64,000 bases of DNA from Doryteuthis pealeii (taxonomy: Eukaryota > Mollusca > Cephalopoda > Myopsida > Loliginidae), in assembly GCA_023376005.1 (NCBI GenBank), contig CM042160.1, positions 88,492,647 through 88,556,646 of the forward strand, in the 5' to 3' direction. Position numbers and translations under genes: made by a program. The notes under the pieces were generated by a model. The model worked only from the letters and a program-made list of their open reading frames with translations, was not told the DNA's origin and did not search any database. Positions 1-11,299 of the stretch are shown here, piece after piece. Position 1 is the first letter of the stretch, and every line of letters begins with the position of its first letter.

Positions 1-24
1 AATGCTTCAAGCAAACTATAAAAC

Positions 25-27
<3 letters not shown>

Positions 28-81
<54 letters not shown>
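28..81. repeat. (TA)n microsatellite
   Basis: A pure TA run. The bases before it (1-27) match, inverted, a stretch near 36168-36196, so this is probably the flank of another dispersed repeat. Confidence 0.95.
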
Positions 82-82
<1 letters not shown>

Positions 83-85
<3 letters not shown>

Positions 86-312
86 TTCAGATCAGGCCTC
101 TCCGACGGTCTGTCTAAATTTAGTAAGGGCCAAAGTGGAGTCTTACTTGTCACGAGACAACTTAGTACCCGTGTCACAGACTGCTCAGCCCCTACAATCC
201 TGTCCTCAGTCATTACGGGTCACCACCCAAGGCCAATAGGTGGCCCCTTTGGGGAGGGGGTCTTACTCTCCTACAAAGGTATAGTCGGCGTATCCTATAG
301 GCCCAGGCGACC
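83..312 (-). mobile_element. Family A retroposon, 5' part
   Basis: Matches the distal part of the long copy at 20187-20770 (GGCCTCTCCGAC through the CACCACCCA..GGCCAA region). Coding frames here are not convincing. Confidence 0.7.
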
Positions 313-439
313 GGGCGGAAATTCGTCTGAATAAAAGAAAAAAAAAAGAAAAAAGAAAACCACATCTCCCGAGTGCAAAATATTACACCGTCATCTCTGA
401 TGACACATAGTTTTTGTTTTCCATTTTTCCAACGATTTC

Positions 440-1160
440 TACGTCATCGAATTTGGTATCACCCAACCCAACCTACTGGTCCACCACGAGCAAGACGCGA
501 CACAAGGTCAATATTTAAGAGTTCAAATCCAGGTAACTTTGTAATGTCTTTCCCAAAATGATTCAAGAATTTGTAGGATTTTTGGTAAAAATTCCTCATT
601 AGAATTCTTTATCAGAATTCTCAAGCTGACAATTGATAAGATAGTTATTGGTGTTGTCACTCAGTGGCATTTGGTTAATGTGTCTGGTACAGTGAGGTAC
701 TAACAGATCAGATATGATCACAGACAACTGAAAGACAATAGTCCTGGGAATGTGTGGAAATTACAAGGTCTCTTTGAATAAGACCTTTCACTTCAGAAAA
801 AGAAACTGTAAAAAAAAAAAGAAAAGAAATATTTTTCTACAAATCACACACACATTCATATCTATGGATTTTTATATATTATCATTTATAAATAAGTACA
901 TCCCAAAAATTTTTATTATAAAACTTTTAAAAAAAAATTTCTAAAGCAAATATACCAGAATTTTATTATTTTTAGTGGACATTATACAATCAAAAGGGAT
1001 ATTAGTATTATTATAACTTTGTATTCCACTTTTCCAACGACCCGTTTGGTCATAGGTAGTGATAACAGCAAGTAGGTATTTACCCAACCCTCCCGCAGGA
1101 TGCGACACAAAGTCATATTTTAAGTGGATACACCTAGTTTTAATTCAGAATTTTCTTTCT
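440..1160 (-). repeat. SINE B 3' fragments with AT-rich DNA between
   Basis: About 455-520 and 1030-1150 carry the SINE B 3' end on the minus strand (CGACACAAGGTCAAT, TTCAGAATTTTC). Between them lies low-complexity AT-rich DNA with no gene seen. Confidence 0.55.
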
Positions 1161-1213
1161 CATAGAATGGTTGCCATATCAAGATTAAAGAGCCTATGTG
1201 TTCTACTACTATA

Positions 1214-1506
1214 AAGGCAAATTGTGTAATGGTTATTTTCGTAGGAAATGGACACGGCATCCCGTGTTCAAATCCTGGACGAAGCTATTTGTATTTCACA
1301 TAGCGCAAACGCGCTTGGAAAAGGTACATATCTAACTGCTTCCTCTAACTATGAGTAAATAGTAGAGTAGACTGGGTTCTTTAACATTGGCAAGGCAACC
1401 AGTCTAGGAGAAGGAAAATTCTGAATTCGAACCCGTTAGACCCCGCTTAAAAATTGACCTTGTGTCACATCCTGTTCGTGCGGAGGGTGGGGGTGGTAAA
1501 TACGTA
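1214..1506 (+). mobile_element. tRNA-derived SINE B, near full length
   Basis: A-box-like TTGTGTAATGG, B box GTTCAAATCC, then the family body (GGCAACCAGTCTAGGAG) and the 3' end GACCTTGTGTCACATCC. It is followed head-on by an inverted head fragment at 1510-1662. Confidence 0.8.
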
Positions 1507-1509
1507 CTA

Positions 1510-1662
1510 TTTATCCATAGGTTAAGGGAGAATAGTTGAGCTTTTACCTTTCCCAAAAGTATTAGCTCTTTGTGAGAAAAAAAAAGAAGCCCGACACGGG
1601 ATTAGAACTCGGGTAGCCGAGTCCATTTTGTATGATGATAACCATTACAACACCAGCAAGTA
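1510..1662 (-). mobile_element. SINE B 5' part, inverted
   Basis: The tRNA-like head reads on the minus strand (GTTCTAATCC as B box, GTAATGGTTATCATC as A box). It converges with the plus copy next to it. Confidence 0.7.
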
Positions 1663-1699
1663 CCACAATCAAACCAAAATCAATGTGCTAGACTTGGTA

Positions 1700-1770
1700 A
1701 AAAATTGGTAAATAACAACAACAGCAACAAAAACAACAACAGCAACAAAAACAACAACAACAACAAAAAT
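1700..1770. repeat. (AAC)n-rich microsatellite
   Basis: Imperfect AAC/AGC runs. Confidence 0.8.
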
Positions 1771-1799
1771 TGCTAACGGTTAAATCATACAGAAAACCC

Positions 1800-2049
1800 C
1801 GGTTCCCGGTAGTTAAGTAACGATGATCATGATCACTACTTAGATGGGTGACTACTTAGAAAAGTAGGCAATCAGATTTCTGTGCGTCATGCTTAGAAAG
1901 ACATTGTAAAATCATACAGCAATTTATGGGGAAGTCAAGCCGATGAGACCTGTATTCCCTTGCTCACAGTAGTTAAGCAACAAGCCCGCTCAGTATTTCA
2001 ATGGGTGACCTCATATAAGAAAGGCAAGGGTGCTATAGGCAGAATATTG
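1800..2049 (+). repeat. 5S rRNA-derived repeat, two degenerate units
   Basis: AGTTAAGTAACGATGAT...ACTTAGATGGGTGACTAC and a second unit AGTTAAGCAACAAGCC...ATGGGTGACC resemble the internal promoter half of 5S rRNA. The copies are too diverged to be working 5S genes. A hAT-like MITE sits at the 3' edge. Confidence 0.6.
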
Positions 2050-2399
2050 GGTAATCTGAACATTAGCCACATAAATGAGAGTAACCTCCTCTTGTTTTTT
2101 TCACTTTGAGGAATCCTTTATTTTGGTCGGCCATTTTCATTTCACCGTAAATCTACACTGAAAATACGAATTTGTTTGAATCCATACAACTGCATTTTTA
2201 ACCCGAAAAATATAAAAGGTATTCTTAATTGTGCTTGCGCATTATTTGAAATGAACTTAATTATTATTAAGAACACATATTTTCGTGTTAAAACATGCAT
2301 TTACGGTGATATGAAAATGGCCAACCAAAACATAAGGCTTCCTCAAAGTGAAAGAAACAAGGGGGTACTCTCATTTATGTAGCTAATGTTCAGATTACC
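2050..2399. mobile_element. hAT-like MITE, 350 bp, 8-bp target duplication
   Basis: Inverted ends of about 98 bp begin GGTAATCTGAACATTAG and end with its complement. The 8-bp direct repeat GAATATTG (2042-2049, 2400-2407) flanks it. Short frames inside are not genes. The 8-bp duplication fits the hAT superfamily. Confidence 0.8.
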
Positions 2400-2459
2400 G
2401 AATATTGATCATATGAAAATATGATCTCACTGATAAAAAAGCGAGAATTCTTCCAAACT

Positions 2460-3115
2460 GTAATTATGTCAGAGCTACTGTGCATCACCAGTTGGAGTTT
2501 AAGAAAACGTTTGGAGAAAAGGCAGATGGGAACTACACAAAGATGTTGTTGGTTGTCTCGAACAAATCCTGGAAGCAGCATTCTCCAGATGTGTAGCTGT
2601 ACGGCCACTTGCCTCCTATCACACAATCAAATCAAGTAAGACGAACAAGACCTGCTAAACACCACAGGAAGCAAGTATGAGCTCATAAATAACATTTTAT
2701 AATGGGCTCATCTACATGGACACATCAGTGTGGGTCGGTCGACAAAAACATAAATCGGTTATTTCCTATAAGTCTAACATAAACTAAGGGGAACCACTCT
2801 TGACTGATAAATTATTTATTCATTTTCCCATTAAACTAAACCTAAACCCTAACCCTAACTCAAACCCTAACCTTAACCTTAACCCCGTCTTCTTTTTTCC
2901 TTGTAAATCAATAAATAAATAATTTATCAGTCAAGCGTGGTTCCCCTTTATTTATGTTAGACTTATAGGAAATAAGCACTAAATCTGCGTGGATACTGGG
3001 TACCGTGCCGAGGATCTGTCATGAGCGATAGCCCGATAGGGACGGGTGACGAGGAAGAGTCGTGGAGATCCGTGGTGTCGGCAACACTTGATGATGATGA
3101 TGATGATGATGATGG
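2460..3115 (+). pseudogene. LINE 3' end (RT-protein C-terminus relic), split by a MITE
   Basis: Broken frames match the C-terminal region of a common invertebrate non-LTR retrotransposon protein (ILEAAF..., SSKTNKTC, SVWVGRQK) and end in a (GAT)n tail at about 3091-3118. The part from 2755 to 2985 is a later MITE insertion. Related relics lie at 28445-28760 and 29055-29348. Confidence 0.55.
2755..2985. mobile_element. MITE with 60-65 bp TIRs and telomere-like core
   Basis: Arms 2757-2820 and 2910-2976 are inverted (TTATTTCCTATAAGTCTAAC and complement). The centre has CCCTAACCCTAAC-type repeats (2836-2885). A possible TAAATC flank duplication suggests insertion into the LINE relic. Confidence 0.75.
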
Positions 3116-3334
3116 TAATGATGATTTTCAGCAGTCGGAGGTCTGTTTGCAAGACGAAACAAAGCGTAATAAATGACGACAGACATAAACAATATTAAAT
3201 TTTAATTAGAACATTTTTTTTCAAGTTTGTTTGTTTACCTCGGTTGCCAGTTAAACAATATTCCGTTATTAAAAAATGAAAAAAAAAAAAAAAAAAGAAA
3301 GGAAGGAAAATGGCTTATCTCCGGGAACGAAGTG

Positions 3335-4430
3335 CGTTCGTATATGCCTGGTGTGCAGGAGGAGTTCAACATTTAAAAAGAGAAACATGACCACCCAACG
3401 GCCATAATTTAAGAGACATGATCTCGGAGCCAAAGAGAATTGACAAGACTAGCTTTTTTATGTTTGCAAATTTCCCCGAGATCAGCCGTACAATAAAAGA
3501 AAGCACGAGTGACAGAGAAATGTGTTTTGAGATTCGTGAAAGACTGCAGTATTCTTGTTGCGGATGCGTCTGTGGACCTTTGTCGTCGGACTAGAACTCA
3601 ATATACTTTAGTATTTAAAGTATGCGTATGTAGGCGAGAAAGATGGAAATAAATCCGACAGTGTTGGAAAATAATAAGTGAAATTGAAAAATAGAAGTAA
3701 AGGTGATTTATTGATATTTGATATAATATGCCAACACTAAGTGTTTCGATTAGACATTTACAGTATCGAACACATATTCGAAATAGACATGTATTAAGTA
3801 AGTATTTTCAATTTTCCGCGGAGTAAATACATATTTATCTAAAATGTGTGTTTGCTACTGTAAATCTCTAATCGAAACTCACAGTGTCGGTATATTTTGT
3901 CAAATATCGATAAATCATCCTCTCTTCTATTTTTTTACTCCCACTCATCATTTTTCAACAAGTATGCGTAAGTAAATTTCCCCGAGATCAGACACACAAT
4001 AAAAGAGAACCCGAGTAACAGAGCAAGTCTTGTCAACTATCCAGGATTCTTCTAGCCGATCTCATCAACGTTTTGATTGAGAACTGTCTCAATTCTTTCC
4101 CAATTCCCCACTCCCACAGTCTCTTTTCCAGTCTTTAGCGGGTATGCCTGGCATGCAAGAGGAACATCACCGCCCCACAGCCATAATTTAAGTGGCATGA
4201 TCTCAGGGCCTAGAGAATAGGCAACACTAGATTTTTGGTGTATGCGAGTTTCCCCGAGATCAGCCATGCAATAAAAGAAAGCACGAGTGACAGAGAAAAC
4301 ATGGTTTTTGAAACTCGGTATTGTAAAGACTGCAGTATTTTTGCGGATTGTGGTGGTGGACTTTTATCGTCGGATAGCACACAATATACTTTAGCATTTA
4401 GCCCCTTACACACCAGGTACTCTTGTGACG
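3335..4430. repeat. Duplicated unknown repeat split by a foldback element
   Basis: 3335-3645 and 4140-4430 are diverged direct copies (GAAAGCACGAGTGACAGAGAA in both). A third piece lies at 3970-4030. No protein family was recognised. The short frames are inconsistent between copies. Confidence 0.6.
3655..3965. mobile_element. Foldback element
   Basis: Inverted arms at about 3655-3790 and 3850-3960, with TAATCGAAAC-containing motifs in mirror orientation. This is a degenerate relative of the HHR-like foldbacks. Confidence 0.6.
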
Positions 4431-4507
4431 AATGAACCCCTAAAACTAACTCACCCAATCGGCTGGGGCTATGGAATACGCCGACTACACTTCTGCAGAG
4501 GGGTAAT

Positions 4508-5157
4508 GGTTTTGTTTTGTTTTACGGCATATCAACCTCAGTGGGTCAATTAATGCCGATAAAGTTTTGAAATAAATCAATTCTTAATGGATAATACAAT
4601 TTTTTTATAAATACATTTTTCTATTTAACCCATGGATGGAACTGCAGAGGAGTAAGTGAGATCCGAACCCTGTTGGCAGTGGGGTGGCAACCCCTGATGC
4701 TTAAGGACGGAATTCTGGTGGCTGAGCAGTCCATGACATGCTACACTTCACATTGGAAGAGATGGTTGGTCAGTCGGTCGGAGAGGCCGGTAATGTCAAA
4801 CCCTAGTACCTACATGATTGTCCCGACTGTATTGCTTTTTATCACAAACCCAACCATTTTTATCGTACTTGTGCTAGAAAGCGGTGGCTGGGTCTTAGTG
4901 TCTTGGGTGGGACGTTTACTGCATATGGTGGTGTGGTTACAATTCTAGACCTCTGGGGAGTGTGGAGTACCCCTTCATTGCAATTACTCCCAGGTCCACT
5001 CTGATCCGGAGTGGTAGTACCTGTTAGGGCCCATCAATGGGTTAAATAGAAAAACATGAGTTGATGAACAAAATTGTATTATGCATTAAGAATGAATTTA
5101 TTTAACAACTTTGTCGGCATTGAAGAACCCACTGAGATTGATATGCCGTAAAACAAA
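4508..5157. mobile_element. Family A copies in inverted pair
   Basis: 4508-4636 is a short form (sense minus), and 4640-5157 a longer copy (sense plus) ending GATATGCCGTAAAACAAAAC. The pair could fold into a hairpin. Confidence 0.75.
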
Positions 5158-5253
5158 ACAAACCAAACCAAACTGATAGGGTCCCATCTATGGGGTAAGT
5201 AAATCAAAAATGAGTTTGAAAATGAGTTTGAAAAAATTTGAATACCTAACAAC

Positions 5254-5300
5254 TTGAAATGGATTCCCTGGGTCCATTTGACCCAGGGAATCCATTTCAA
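5254..5300. repeat. Perfect 21-bp hairpin with 5-base loop
   Basis: Arms 5254-5274 and 5280-5300 are exact complements (core GGATTCCCTGGGTC), with loop CATTT. It is not followed by a T run like a bacterial terminator. Confidence 0.9.
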
Positions 5301-5740
5301 CAATAAAGATAAGAAGGGAAAGGAAATGTAAAAGAAACAGGATGTGCAATGTTGTAACGTGAGTCACGTTCCTAGTAGCTCAGATGTCAAACTAGTAGCT
5401 CAGATGTCAACAGGATATTCGTAGGGAAACTTAAGTCATAGTCAACGCTGGTATTTCAAACAGGTTTACCATTGCGTATTGTGTTATCTATTGTGGGTCG
5501 GGGGAGAATAACACGTCATAAAATTATAACAAAACATGTGCAACGTCCTTTATTTATTTTTATTTTTTTTGGGGTGGGGGTGGGGTGGTTAGCTTCATCA
5601 AATATTCAGTGAAATTCACCTATCCTTTACTCACCTATCACCTACATTGTCACTTTATTTATAGTTTGACTGTTAGTCAAACAAAGCGTCAAAGAACTGT
5701 TGAAGATCACATTCAAATAATGACGACATTGTTTTTTACA

Positions 5741-6379
5741 TCTCTATATATAATGGAGATATAGACTGCATTTTTGTCTGAAGCCGAAACTATATTACTA
5801 CTCAAGTCACAATTCCTTTAATTATTTACGTCAAATTCTCCATGATTTCATTCTTTAAACCTTCAGTTATTAATAAAAATTGTTTTACATTATTAATACT
5901 GTTGATCATATCTACGTACTAATAACATGCAATTGTATTTATATATACACAAAATAGCGATTTACAGTTTGAACGAGAAGGCTAATTTGCATATTGATAT
6001 TTAAAATTGTATTTTAATAAATATGTGCTTGGTATTATTGATTTCTAATTGTTTGGTTTTATCTTAAGAAATATAAACAAAAATCTCGGATAAATCTTAA
6101 AAGAAATTTATTTACAAGAAGAAATAACTGTAATATTATCTTTACTTCCTATTTTAACTAAATAGTTAAATTAGGAAAATTTACCAATGAAACAGGGAGT
6201 AATGGAAAATGATGGAATAGTTAGTTTCAAAGTTGTTCTATTTTTCGATTATACCCCCTCTGTTGCAGATCTTTTTATCTGCATTCTTAGTCAGTTTCAT
6301 TAGCCTTTCTAATTTAATATGATATTTTATTATATTAAAACTTAAATACTTGCACCCGGAGGGTGCATATATTTGCTAG
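5741..6379 (+). mobile_element. Non-autonomous Helitron, copy Z (639 bp)
   Basis: Starts with TC (TCTCTATATATAATGGAG) after an A. Ends with hairpin GCACCC-GGA-GGGTGC, then CTAG before a T: the Helitron end structure. No Rep/helicase frame. Homologous to copies X and Y near 31-32.5 kb. A 26-bp direct repeat lies just outside both ends. Confidence 0.85.
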
Positions 6380-6612
6380 TTCAAATAATGACGACATTGT
6401 TTTTTTGCATACTTGATCAATAGTCAAACTAAGCCAAGATGAAATGTAAAAATGTAAATCCCGATTATCTGGTGTTGATTATCCACCAAATTCATATTTC
6501 TTATGAGTGCCATCACCACAGCTAAATAATGGATCATTCCGTTTTTATCATAAAGAAAGTGAAGAAAAAGGACATGCTACTAATAAAAAATAGGACCATA
6601 TTATATTTAAGC

Positions 6613-6812
6613 ACCCCTTTTTGATCTCGATTAAGAAAGGACGTGTTTTTCATTTATACCGTCAATATCCAGTTGTTTGTTAGGGGTTAGGGGTTAGGGG
6701 TTAGTTTTATAATTTGAAAAAAATCTAAAACTCGTCTGTTAAAACAACCGGATATAGACGGTGTAAATGAAAAGCATGTCCTTTCTTAATCGAGATCAAA
6801 AAGGGGTGCCTA
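6613..6812. mobile_element. MITE with ~75 bp TIRs and telomere-like core
   Basis: Inverted ends (CACCCCTTTTTGATCTCGAT and complement) enclose repeated GGGGTTA units (6683-6708). Same architecture as 30178-30412. Confidence 0.8.
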
Positions 6813-6941
6813 AAGGTCATATGGTCCAAGAAAGAAAGAGATGGGGAAAGAGAGAGAGAGGCGGTGAGGACATGGAGGTGATAATGCTAATCTGTTTTAA
6901 TTAAACATAATGAAAATTATGGGTTTGGTTTGCTTTGGTTT

Positions 6942-7265
6942 GTTTTACGGCATATCAACCTCAGTGGGTCATTTAATGCTGACAAAGTTTTGGAATAAAT
7001 TCATTTTAAACGGATACTCAATTTTTTTTTTATAAACACATTTTTCTATTTAACCCATAGAAGGGATCCTAAGAGGTACTACCACTCCGGGTCAGAGTGG
7101 ACCAGGGAGCAATGGTGATAAAGGGGTGCTCCACATTCCCCAAACCTCCTAAACTGGAACCTCACCCTCAGATAGAGTTTAACGTCATACCCAGTACATG
7201 AAGTCCTTCAACCACCGCCTCCTAGCAACCATATGATGAATAGCAAAATGATTGCTAAGCTTGGG
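6942..7265 (-). mobile_element. Family A retroposon
   Basis: Tail TTTTACGGCATATCAACC, then the body with ACTCCGGGTCAGAGTGGACC. An altered HHR-like motif (GGAGAAGACCGG...CCGAAACGTTG) follows at about 7300-7340. Confidence 0.8.
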
Positions 7266-7469
7266 TAATTGCTATGCTCGGATATGAAAAACTGGAGAAG
7301 ACCGGAGGATACTACGTCCGAAACGTTGTGTTTTTACATACCACAATAAAGATGAGGACAACAGTCCGAAAAATTCAGACAAATAAAATCAAATTGCTTG
7401 TTATTATTGCATAGTATTTTTTATAGTTTTATATAGTTTTCATAGTTTTTATTATATACTTATCCAAGG

Positions 7470-7712
7470 GCCGGTGTAGCTCAGTCGGTAGAGCGTCCGA
7501 CTGGGAACCACAAGGTTCCGGTTTCGATACCGACACTCGCCAACTCAGCGTTGAATAGCAGTGGGATCTGTGTGATTAAGTCAGGAACTGATGGTAGGTG
7601 TGGCGCTCCAATTCAGACACCAAAAAATATCCTTGGTCTAGCGCTAGTGAAAAGGGCATATACTCCCTCGCTGTCTGGCTGATAGCGACTTTAGGCCACC
7701 CCGACGACTTTA
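7470..7712 (+). mobile_element. tRNA-derived SINE D, near full length
   Basis: Head GTGTAGCTCAGTCGGTAGAG with B box GGTTTCGATACC. Body ends CCACCCCGACGACTTTACTT. The cloverleaf is imperfect, so it is a SINE head rather than a tRNA gene. Confidence 0.8.
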
Positions 7713-7719
7713 CTTTTAT

Positions 7720-8305
7720 TATTGCTGTAAGTGGTTCAGGTCGTCTCTTCTCTGTATGGATCTGGACTCTGTGATTCTTTCTGTTCTTCTACTCTTTCTT
7801 TTTCTTCTTGGGACTTCTTGGGTCTTCTCATCTTTGTTCGTTGTTGCTTTTAGTAACGAACACAAGGCTTGATATTGTTTTCTTTTAGAGGTATTTTATT
7901 CAATCCCAAGTTAGAACAAACACGCGTGGAGAAATGACCTACAGACGACATGTGCCATTTTGCATCTATCCCATGGCAAAAACTATCTTTTCCATCCTCA
8001 CGCTTGACTCTCTGGCCAATGAGAATAAAGGTCAGTAAAAGGTTCTGTCCTGTCAATCACTTACACGTATCACTTATACGTTCTTTTTCCATGATTCAGA
8101 ATAACCGTTATTTTCAATTTCTGCACTACAGTACATAATTTATAGGCAATCTATTAAGTATATAACATTATTTCAAAGTATTATTGACTTAATATAATAG
8201 CAATAATTGGTTATTGGCATGGAGGAAGTCATAAAGTCACAAGATGAAAATTATGTTATCATTGGTGTTTCGAGAATTCGAAATAATGTAGTAATAGGTT
8301 ATTAA
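7720..8305. other. No gene or repeat recognised
   Basis: AT-rich sequence with only short frames of biased composition. Confidence 0.6.
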
Positions 8306-8310
8306 TAAAC

Positions 8311-8928
8311 ATTAACAGAGCGAAAATTCATAGGAAACAATTCAGGGTGCATCACTGTGAAATAAGACTATTAAACACATAAGGGCTCGCTGTTTGGCTA
8401 TGCGCTGCCATGTGGTATTTTGAGAGAATTAGATTCAAATAAAGCTAATTTGATTGATTGATTGATTGATTTTAAAGCTATCTCAACCTATTTCTCTGAA
8501 TGTTTGAGATGAGGCTTGATGATTAGTATTATCTGCTTTATTCGGACTATTGTCCTCATCTTCAGTGTTATTTGTACAACGTTTCGGCCGATATGCCCTC
8601 CGGCCTTTTTCAGGTATTTCTTGTCGGACTCGGGAACCTTTTCGGACTCGGGAACCTTCTTTTCGGCCTCGGAAACCTTCTTTTCGAACTCGGGAACTTT
8701 CTTGTCATAATCGGGAGCCATCACGGAACTTCGAACCTAACCCTTTATTTAGTCCACGGGGGTATCCTGTTCTCATTCCGCTAACCATAGCTGGGGTAGG
8801 AGTTGTGTTAATTATTTTTCTATGTTACTGCCTCTACTCAGGATTGAACCCGGAATCCAGAGATAACTGTCACTTAGAACTGTCTTAATCTAACTACCTT
8901 ATCCACTAGGCCATGTGTCCGATAATAA
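8311..8928 (-). mobile_element. Family C composite, inverted copy
   Basis: Contains the HHR-like motif (complement 8575-8616), an imperfect TCGGACTCGGGAACCTT minisatellite, and a tRNA-like head on the minus strand (GGCCTAGTGGATAAGG, GGGTTCAATCCTG). 8311-8640 is a near-identical inverted match to 22225-22550. Confidence 0.75.
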
Positions 8929-9058
8929 ATACCTGAAGAAGGCCGGAGGGCATATCGGCCGAAACGTTGTACAAATAACAATGAAGATGAGGACAATAGT
9001 CCGAATAACGCAGATAATACTAATCAACAAGCCTCATCTCAAACATTCAGAGAAATAG
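8926..9058 (+). mobile_element. Family C 3' part
   Basis: HHR-like core plus the conserved tail (GAGGACAATAGTCCGAATAA, CTCAAACATTCAGAGAAATA). Confidence 0.8.
8930..8971 (+). ncRNA. Hammerhead-like module of family C
   Basis: UAC, CUGAAGA plus extra A, helix II GGCC/GGCC, GAAA, palindromic ACGU, U, GUA. Other copies: complement 8575-8616, complement 14041-14082, complement 14200-14241, 22241-22282, complement 59442-59483, and 59831-59873 (GAAAC changed). Helices I and III are very short, so activity is doubtful. Confidence 0.4.
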
Positions 9059-9064
9059 TATGAG

Positions 9065-9385
9065 ACGTTTTTTTAATTTTCTTCAAAATTTTTAATTTTC
9101 TTCAAAATTTAATTTTCTTCAAAATTTTAATTTTCTTCAAAACTTTAATTTTTCTTCAAAATTTTAATTTTCTTCTTAATTTTCTTCAAAATCTTAATTT
9201 TTTCTTCTTCTTCAAAACTTAAATTTTTCTTAAAAATCTTAATTTTCTATAAAATCTTAATTTTCTTCAAAACTTAAATTTTTCTTCAAAATCTTGATTT
9301 TCTTCAAAATCTTAATTTTCTTCAAAACTTAAATTTTTCTTCAAAATTTTAATTTTCTTCAAAATCTTAGTTTTCTTCAAAACTT
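9065..9385. repeat. ~17-18 bp minisatellite
   Basis: Imperfect repeats of AATTTTCTTCAAAATCTT. Confidence 0.85.
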
Positions 9386-9389
9386 CAAA

Positions 9390-9705
9390 TACCAGGTCGC
9401 CTAGGGTGCCAACATTCAGAAAAAAATTGGAGAAGAAAAGCACTGAATTCAAATTAGCTGTATTCCTCTTAAAATGTGACCTTGTGTCGCATCCTACTGA
9501 TGGTGTGTGGGGGTGGTGTAGTGGATAGATACTTACGTGCTCTTATCACTACCTATGACGTAGAAGTTGTTGCAACAGTGGAATTCGGAAAACCATGAGT
9601 CACCTGGATTTTAACTCGTCCAAGATTTGAACTCGGATCATCGTGTCTATTTCATACTACCATAACCATTACACGAGGAGCGACTCCTACTTCAAACACG
9701 AGTAA
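9390..9705. repeat. SINE B fragments in both orientations
   Basis: A 3' piece (TGTGACCTTGTGTCGCATCC) on plus, and a head piece (AGATTTGAACTCGG, ACCATTACAC) on minus. Confidence 0.6.
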
Positions 9706-9734
9706 ACAATTATTGATAAGTATTCACAAATCAA

Positions 9735-9891
9735 TCTCTCTCTCTCTCTCTCTCTCTCACACAACACACACACACCCACACACACACACATTCTCGCTCA
9801 CTCACTCACACTCTCTCACATTCTCTCTCTCTCTCTCTCACACACATTCTCGCTCGCACACTCACTCTTTCCCTCTCTCTCACACACACAT

Positions 9892-9924
<33 letters not shown>

Positions 9925-10026
9925 TTCTCTCTCTCTCTCACACATTCTCTCTCTCTCGCACACACCCACATTCTCTCTCACTCACTCTCTCTCTCTCTCT
10001 CTCACACACATTCTCTCTCTCTCACA

Positions 10027-10063
<37 letters not shown>

Positions 10064-10382
10064 ACAACATATTCACTCACTCACTCTCTCTCTCTCACAA
10101 CACACACTCTCTCTCTCTCACACACACATTCTCACTCACTCACTCTCACTCTCTCTTTCTTTCTCTCTCTCTCTCTCACATACACATTCTCACTCACTCT
10201 CTCTCACACACACACATTCTCTCTCTCACACACACACACATTCTCACTCACTAACTCTCTCTCTCTTTCTCTCTCTCTCTCACATACACATTCTCACTCA
10301 CTCACTCTCTTTATCTCTCTCACACATTCTCACTCTCTCTTTGCTCTCTCTGTCTCTCTCATCACACACACACACCACACAA

Positions 10383-10413
<31 letters not shown>

Positions 10414-10415
10414 TC
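9735..10415. repeat. Compound (CT)n/(CA)n microsatellite
   Basis: About 680 bases of alternating CT and CA runs. It gives a long open frame of Ser/Leu/His/Thr that is not a gene. Confidence 0.97.
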
Positions 10416-10419
10416 GTAT

Positions 10420-10860
10420 TGAAACATCCTGTATCCAATTTATCCATTTACCTTTTCAAACAATTGTGACTTTTCTTTCACCGATCCTTGGTGACTATCA
10501 TTCTTCTTTCGCTTTTATGACCTTTTTCTATCTATAACTCTATATATCTATATCTATATACTTATCTCCTAAAGGTTTTCGGTATATCAGTGACCTTTCC
10601 CATGCGCTAAAAAAAGAACAAGTAGATATATCTGGCGTTGGTTCGGGAAAAAGGATACAATACAAAGATCTTCATATGGTTATTAATCTGTCAATAGCAA
10701 TCTATGCTTTATATATGGCGTCACTTTCAATCGATGATATATTGCTAAAGAGATATGGCAGGATAATTTCAAAGGATTTTTTTAAAAGTAGTAATATAAA
10801 TAGAAAAATAGTTTAATAAGTGTTTTTTTTTAAATAGATTTTAGAAGCATTGTATGTATG
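10420..10860. other. No gene recognised
   Basis: AT-rich, with no homology seen. Confidence 0.5.
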
Positions 10861-10924
10861 TGTAAAATATAAATTTGAATGCAATTTACAATGTGTTGTA
10901 ATAGGTGTTAAATGATGTTTATTC

Positions 10925-10961
10925 ACCTAAATATTTTCGAGAAAATCTCATCTTCAGAGGC
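10925..10961 (-). ncRNA. Hammerhead-like module, left arm
   Basis: Helix I GCCU/AGGU, core CUGAAGA plus one extra U, helix II GAGA/UCUC, GAA, palindromic helix III AAU/AUU, UH site. It differs from the canonical HHR by the extra base before helix II. Confidence 0.5.
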
Positions 10962-11195
10962 AGAAGCATCCGTGTTTTTTAAGCACCGAGCCGGCGTAAT
11001 CTTCTGTTATTATTAAGTTGGAGGAACGCCAGATATTTGAACTGTTCTGGATTTTCGAATAATCAGCACGAGCGCATATACAGCAGACCGACATGCCATC
11101 ACGGAAAATCCCAAACATTTAAAATATCTGGCGTTCCTCCAACTTAATAACAACAAAATATTACACACAAAAAAAAACAAAACACGGATGCTTCT

Positions 11196-11232
11196 GCCTC
11201 TGAAGATGAGATTTTCTCGAAAATATTTAGGT
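11196..11232 (+). ncRNA. Hammerhead-like module, right arm
   Basis: Mirror copy of the module at 10925-10961, with the same core and helices. It points outward from the foldback centre. Confidence 0.5.
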
Positions 11233-11299
11233 AAATAAACATCATTTAACATCTATTACATTGCATTGTAAATTGCCTTCAAATTTATATTTTAAAAAT

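Larger units (their letters stand above)
10863..11297. mobile_element. Foldback element with two outward HHR-like cores
   Basis: Two inverted arms of about 170 bp (10863-11033, 11122-11297) surround an 88-bp centre. Each arm carries the same HHR-like module. No coding capacity was seen. Confidence 0.8.

Noticed and set aside
2836..2885. Interstitial telomere from a chromosome fusion
   Set aside because: The telomere-like repeats lie inside a MITE with inverted ends, and the same design recurs at two other loci.
7470..7545. Functional tRNA genes at the SINE D and SINE B heads and in the 44-kb array
   Set aside because: Cloverleaf pairing is incomplete and each is attached to a repeated non-tRNA body.
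9713..10537. Long open frame of Ser/Leu/His/Thr repeats (274 codons)
   Set aside because: Produced by the CT/CA microsatellite. No domain, and similar frames appear in other phases.
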